Origin: Oscillospiraceae bacterium
GTDB taxonomy: Bacteria > Bacillota > Clostridia > Oscillospirales > Oscillospiraceae
Assembly: GCA_031262065.1 (NCBI GenBank)
Contig: JAISIK010000048.1
Span: 1-38,262 of the forward strand
Reading direction: 5' to 3'
Length of the DNA: 38,262 nt
Shown piece after piece: positions 33,611-38,262 of the stretch (its first letter is position 1; each line of letters opens with the position of its first letter). The notes below the pieces were generated by a model. The model ran no database searches. It saw only the letters and a list, made by a program, of their open reading frames with translations, and was not told the origin of the DNA. The translations under genes were made by a program, and so were the position numbers.

Positions 33611-36244
33611 ATGGAATTACCGAAAACCTATGAGCCAAAGGACGTCGAATCGCGTCTGTATCAATTCTGGATGGATAAGGGCTATTTCCAAACCAAGCGC
33701 GATCCGAAGAAGAAGCCCTTTACAATCGTCATGCCGCCCCCCAATGTCACGGGTCAGCTGCATATCGGGCACGCGATGGACGCTGCGATGCAAGATGTGC
33801 TCATTCGCTTCAAGCGCATGCAGGGCTACGCCGCGCTGTGGATTCCGGGCGTTGACCATGCGGGCATCGCCACGCAGATTCGCGTTGAGGAGGAACTTCG
33901 CAAGCAGGGAATCTCCCGCCATGATTTGGGACGCGAAAAGTTTTTGGAAAAGGTTTGGCAGTGGAAAAATCTCTACGGAAACCGCATTTTGGAGCAGCAG
34001 AAGAAACTCGGCGCATCGTGCGACTGGGAGCGCTCCCGCTTTACGATGGACGAGGGCTATTCCAATGCGGTGCGCGAGGTCTTCGTAAAGTTCTATGAAC
34101 AGGGGCTTATATATAAGGGCAGCCGCATTATCAACTGGTGTCCGAACTGCGTAACCGCGCTGTCAGACACCGAAGTGGAGTATGTGGACAAGCCCGGCAA
34201 CCTCTGGCATATCCGCTATCCGCTGGCTGACGGCAGCGGCGCGGTTGTTGTTGCAACCACCCGCCCGGAGACCATGCTCGGCGACTCCGGCGTGTGCGTA
34301 AACCCGAACGACGACCGCTATCGGGCTCTTGTCGGCAAGAAGGTGATTTTGCCGCTGGTGAACAAAGAAATTCCCATCGTCGCAGACGAGTATGCGCAGA
34401 TGGAATTCGGCACAGGCTGCGTGAAAATGACGCCCGCGCATGACCCGAACGACTTCGAAGTCGGGCTGCGGCACAATCTGGAAGTGATTCGCGTACTCGA
34501 CGACCACGGCGTAGTCAACGAGCTTGGCGGTGCATATCAGGGCATGGATCGCTACGATGCGCGCAAAAAGATTGTCGCAGATTTGGAGGCGCAGGGCTAC
34601 CTCGTCGAAATCGAGCAGCATAACCACAATGTCGGCACTTGCTACCGCTGCCATAAGGACGTCGAGCCGATTATCTCCGCGCAGTGGTTTGTGAAGATGG
34701 CGCCGCTTGCGCAAGACGCCCTGCGCGTCGTTCAAGAGGGGCAGACAAAGTTTGTCCCCGACCGATTCACGAAGACATACAGCAACTGGATGGAAAACGT
34801 CCGCGATTGGTGTATCTCCCGTCAGCTCTGGTGGGGGCATCAGATTCCCGCATGGTACTGTGACGACTGCGGGCACATGACGGTTTCCCGCGAGGATGCA
34901 GTCTGCTGTGAAAAGTGTGCAAGCCTGCGCATCCGCCGCGATGAAGACGTGCTCGACACATGGTTTTCTTCCGCGCTGTGGCCCTTTGTCTTGCAGGGCT
35001 GGCCGGATACCGAGAGCGAGGATTACCGGTATTTCTATCCGACCGACGTGCTCGTAACAGGCTATGATATTATCTTTTTCTGGGTTGCGCGTATGGTGTT
35101 CTCCGCTTGCGCGCACACCGGGCGCACACCCTTCCACACGGTCTTGCTGCATGGGCTGATTCGCGACGACAAGGGCAGAAAAATGTCGAAATCGCTCAAC
35201 AACGGCATCGACCCGCTGGAGATGATCGACCGCTTCGGTTCGGATGCGCTGCGCATGAATATGATTACCTCCAACTCGCCCGGCAACGATATGCGCTTCC
35301 ACGTGGAGCGCTGCGAGGCAATGCGCAATTTTGCAAATAAGCTCTGGAATGCCAGCCGCTATGTCATGATGAACCTGTCGGTGACGGAGAATGCTCTGCC
35401 GCAGGTTGCGGCGCTGGAACCTGCTGATAAATGGATTCTCTCGAAGCTCAATACCCTCATTGCCGAGGTGACGGAGAATTTAGACAAATACGAGCTGGGT
35501 ATTGCGGTGCAGAAGGTCTATGATTTCATCTGGGACAGCTACTGTGACTGGTATATCGAGCTGACAAAAGCCCGCTTGTACGGCGAAAACGAGCAGGAGA
35601 AGACGACCGCGCAGAAGGTGCTTCTCTATGTGCTCGAGCAGATTCTGCGCCTGATGCATCCCTTTATGCCCTTCATCACGGAGGAAATTTGGCAGGCAAT
35701 TCCGCACGAGGGCGAGGCGCTGATTGTCGCGCAGTGGCCGAAATACGACGAATCCCTGTGCTTTGCGCAGGAGGAGTCGCAGATGGAGAGCGTGATGCAC
35801 GCCATTCGCGCCGTTCGTAACCGTCGCGCAGAGCTGAATGTGCCGCCGTCGAAGAAATCGACCCTCTATATTGTCACGAAGAAGCCCGCGCTGTTTGCGT
35901 CCGGCACGGCGTTTATTTCCCGCCTTGCCTATGCCGACGAAGTGCTGATTTGCGAATCTGAGCCGCAGGGCTATGCGTCGATGGCGTCCTGCGTAACCCA
36001 CGATGCGGCGCTCTATATGCCGATGAATCAGCTCATCGACTTTGAAAAGGAGCTTGCAAGAATCGCCAAAGAAACGGAAAAGGCAAGCAAGGCGCTTGCG
36101 GCGATCCATGGGAAGCTGGGAAACGCGGGCTTCCTTGCAAAAGCGCCGGAGGCGGTTGTAGAAGCAGAAAAGGAAAAGGCTGCGAAGCTCGAAGGGCTTC
36201 TTGCGCAGCTTGCCGAAAGCGAAGCGCGCTTAAAAACACTCTAA
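33611..36244 (+). CDS. valS: Valyl-tRNA synthetase
   Basis: MPPPNVTGQLHIGHAMDAAMQD (HIGH), GRKMSKSLNNGIDPLEMID (KMSKS), VAL-type C-terminal coiled coil. Confidence 0.98.
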   Translation: MELPKTYEPKDVESRLYQFWMDKGYFQTKRDPKKKPFTIVMPPPNVTGQLHIGHAMDAAMQDVLIRFKRMQGYAALWIPGVDHAGIATQIRVEEELRKQGISRHDLGREKFLEKVWQWKNLYGNRILEQQKKLGASCDWERSRFTMDEGYSNAVREVFVKFYEQGLIYKGSRIINWCPNCVTALSDTEVEYVDKPGNLWHIRYPLADGSGAVVVATTRPETMLGDSGVCVNPNDDRYRALVGKKVILPLVNKEIPIVADEYAQMEFGTGCVKMTPAHDPNDFEVGLRHNLEVIRVLDDHGVVNELGGAYQGMDRYDARKKIVADLEAQGYLVEIEQHNHNVGTCYRCHKDVEPIISAQWFVKMAPLAQDALRVVQEGQTKFVPDRFTKTYSNWMENVRDWCISRQLWWGHQIPAWYCDDCGHMTVSREDAVCCEKCASLRIRRDEDVLDTWFSSALWPFVLQGWPDTESEDYRYFYPTDVLVTGYDIIFFWVARMVFSACAHTGRTPFHTVLLHGLIRDDKGRKMSKSLNNGIDPLEMIDRFGSDALRMNMITSNSPGNDMRFHVERCEAMRNFANKLWNASRYVMMNLSVTENALPQVAALEPADKWILSKLNTLIAEVTENLDKYELGIAVQKVYDFIWDSYCDWYIELTKARLYGENEQEKTTAQKVLLYVLEQILRLMHPFMPFITEEIWQAIPHEGEALIVAQWPKYDESLCFAQEESQMESVMHAIRAVRNRRAELNVPPSKKSTLYIVTKKPALFASGTAFISRLAYADEVLICESEPQGYASMASCVTHDAALYMPMNQLIDFEKELARIAKETEKASKALAAIHGKLGNAGFLAKAPEAVVEAEKEKAAKLEGLLAQLAESEARLKTL

Positions 36245-36254
36245 AATATCTTTT

Positions 36255-36289
36255 GTTCCTCCGCTATTGCATAGCGGAGGAACTTTTTT
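36255..36289 (+). terminator. Intrinsic terminator after valS
   Basis: GTTCCTCCGCTAT-TGC-ATAGCGGAGGAAC then TTTTTT. Confidence 0.93.
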
Positions 36290-36423
36290 GCACAAATGGA
36301 ATTTACCCTTTATTTCTTAGCGAGATTGGTGTATACTTTATAATATTGCAGGCGTTTCTTTCTGGAAGAAAGATGGATATATACGGGGCAAAAACTGATC
36401 TTGGTTGGAAGGGATTTGCGAAG

Positions 36424-37044
36424 ATGGAAGAGGAAAATAAGATCGAGCCGAAGAAGAAAGAGAAACCGGGCTTTCTTTACGAAATATATTCGTTGTTACA
36501 CGATTTGGTATACATTCTTGCGGGTATCACCATTGTCTTTGTCTTCGTAGTGCGCCTCGTCGGCGTGAGCGGACCTTCGATGATGCCGACCCTGCAAGAC
36601 GGCGACTACGTCGTTCTTTTGAGCAACGTTTGGATTGGAGATTTGGAAGGCGGGGACATCATTGTTGCCCGCCAAGAGAGCTTCCGCGACGGCGAGCCGA
36701 TTATCAAGCGCGTCATTGCCACGCAGGGGCAGACGGTTGACGTGGAGTATCTCCCCTCCGGTGGCGCAATTGTCAAAGTGGACGGCGTAGTTTTGAAGGA
36801 GAGTTCCTATATCAACGAAGAAATGCGCGAGCCGACCTATATGCAGTGCGAATTTCCCTTTACGGTCGAAGAGGGCTGCGTATTCGTTATGGGCGATAAC
36901 CGCAACCACTCCGCGGACAGCCGTTATGTAGAAATCGGGCAGATTGAGCTTTCACAGGTGCTCGGAAAGGTGCTGATTCTCGCCCTGCCGGGAGAAGGGG
37001 AAGGCAGCAGCCGCGATTTCAGCAGAATCGGTGCGGTGTCCTAA
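36424..37044 (+). CDS. lepB: Signal peptidase I
   Basis: TM anchor, GVSGPSMMPTLQDGDYV catalytic Ser, IIKRVIATQG catalytic Lys, VFVMGDNRNHSADSRY; start trimmed. Confidence 0.94.
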   Translation: MEEENKIEPKKKEKPGFLYEIYSLLHDLVYILAGITIVFVFVVRLVGVSGPSMMPTLQDGDYVVLLSNVWIGDLEGGDIIVARQESFRDGEPIIKRVIATQGQTVDVEYLPSGGAIVKVDGVVLKESSYINEEMREPTYMQCEFPFTVEEGCVFVMGDNRNHSADSRYVEIGQIELSQVLGKVLILALPGEGEGSSRDFSRIGAVS

Positions 37045-37934
37045 TGGATACGCAGATGAATATCCAGTGGTATCCCGGGCATATGACGAAGACCCGCCGC
37101 AAGATGGAGGAGGATTTGCGCCTTGTCGATGCGGTGTGTGAAATCGTCGATGCACGTATCCCGCTTGCCAGCCGCAACCCCGATATTGCGGCGATTTGCG
37201 GCAACAAGCCGCGCATGGTGATTCTCAACCGCATCGACCTTGCAGACGCGCAGGCATGCACCGCATGGAGCGAGTATTTTCAGTCGCAGGGAATCTCCGT
37301 CCTGCGCACGGACTGTAAGAGCCGCCGCGGCATCAATCGCTTTGTGCCCGCGGTGCGGGAGCTTTTGGCGGAGAAATTGGCGCGGTATCAGGAAAAGGGG
37401 CAGGTCGGCAGACCGTTGAAGCTCATGATTGTCGGCATACCCAATGTGGGAAAATCCACCTTTATCAATCAGGTTGCGGGGCGCAAGGGCGCAAAGGCTG
37501 AAAATCGCCCCGGCGTTACGCGCGGTAAGCAGTGGGTCACGGTCGATCGCGGCTTGCTCCTTCTCGATACACCGGGCATTTTATGGCCGAAGTTCGACGA
37601 CGAGAACGTCGGCAGGCTCCTTGCCTATACCGGCGCTGTGAAGGACGACGTGCTGGATGTGGAAACCTTGGCAAGTAACCTCTTTGCCCTTCTGTGGGAG
37701 CGTTACCGCGAGGATATGGCGCAGCGCTATAAGCTCGATGCCGCTTTTGCAGGCAGCGGGTATGAACTGCTGACGCTGGCGGGGAAAAAGCGCGGCTTCC
37801 TGCTTTCGCGCGGTGAGATTGACACGGAGCGCATGTCCCGCATTTTGCTTGAGGAATTCCGAAACGGGAAAATCGGCAGTTTTACACTCGAAAGCCCGCC
37901 AAAGTGGGAGGAATCGGCACATGTGGGAAATTGA
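37044..37934 (+). CDS. ylqF: Ribosome biogenesis GTPase YlqF/RbgA
   Basis: [42 protein letters not shown]; circularly permuted G motifs, [12 protein letters not shown]. Confidence 0.95.
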   Translation: MDTQMNIQWYPGHMTKTRRKMEEDLRLVDAVCEIVDARIPLASRNPDIAAICGNKPRMVILNRIDLADAQACTAWSEYFQSQGISVLRTDCKSRRGINRFVPAVRELLAEKLARYQEKGQVGRPLKLMIVGIPNVGKSTFINQVAGRKGAKAENRPGVTRGKQWVTVDRGLLLLDTPGILWPKFDDENVGRLLAYTGAVKDDVLDVETLASNLFALLWERYREDMAQRYKLDAAFAGSGYELLTLAGKKRGFLLSRGEIDTERMSRILLEEFRNGKIGSFTLESPPKWEESAHVGN

Positions 37935-38262
37935 GCAGGCTTGCTTTGCGGAGGGTTTCGACGTCGTTTGCGGCGTGGACGAGGCGGGGCGCGGGCCCTT
38001 GGCAGGCCCTGTATACGCGGCTGCCGTCATTCTTCCCCCGAATTTGCATATCGAAGGGCTGAACGACTCGAAGAAAGTCAGCAAAAAGCGCAGAGATATT
38101 CTGTTTGATGAAATTTGCCTGCAGGCGATTGCCTACGGCATTGCCTCCGCAGATGAAAAGGAGATTGATGAAATCAATATCCTGCAAGCAACGTTTTTGG
38201 CAATGCGCCGCGCGATTGACGCCCTGGAGCTTAGACCGTCGATAGCGCTGATTGACGGCAAT
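37921..38262 (+). CDS. rnhB: Ribonuclease HII (partial, runs off the window)
   Basis: [25 protein letters not shown]...[19 protein letters not shown]; starts at ATG 37921 overlapping the end of ylqF. Confidence 0.94.
   Translation, partial: MWEIEQACFAEGFDVVCGVDEAGRGPLAGPVYAAAVILPPNLHIEGLNDSKKVSKKRRDILFDEICLQAIAYGIASADEKEIDEINILQATFLAMRRAIDALELRPSIALIDGN

Noticed and set aside
34163-35302. 379-aa minus-strand ORF opposite valS
   Set aside because: Shadow ORF within valS; no recognisable domain.

Overview
The window reads as chromosomal DNA of a GC-rich, probably spore-forming Bacillota (Clostridia-like), inferred from YqfC/YqfD, a YlbJ-like protein, a T-box leader, and the order phoH-ybeY-era-yqzL-recO-mutS2. 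It starts with the 3' end of an rRNA operon (5S) and three tRNAs (Asn, a CAU tRNA, Trp). These are followed by an unusual intergenic array of mini-hairpins separated by GTGAAGT-like spacers, which flips to the reverse-complement spacer halfway. Next comes a short AT-richer accessory patch: a small HTH regulator divergent from a 710-aa protein with three tandem membrane/PH-like units and five Sel1 repeats. The internal unit junctions carry a translated copy of the gene's own 5' leader. A minus-strand envelope/secreted cluster follows: PAP2, an SLH-anchored metallophosphoesterase, GtrA, two lipoproteins, and a beta-propeller gene broken by one in-frame TAA. The rest is mostly housekeeping: two FAD oxidoreductases, recD2, comF, mreB, ilvE, the ylbJ/yqfC/yqfD/phoH/ybeY/era/yqzL/recO/mutS2 block, an HPr variant, uvrC/rsmD/coaD, a phosphohexomutase, T-box-valS, lepB, ylqF, and partial rnhB. 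No CRISPR array, transposase or prophage gene was found. The best candidates for undescribed biology are the mini-hairpin array (about 405-640), the triplicated membrane/Sel1 protein with its regulator (1349-3837), and the structured, hairpin-bounded intergenic element between mreB and ilvE (about 17671-17925).
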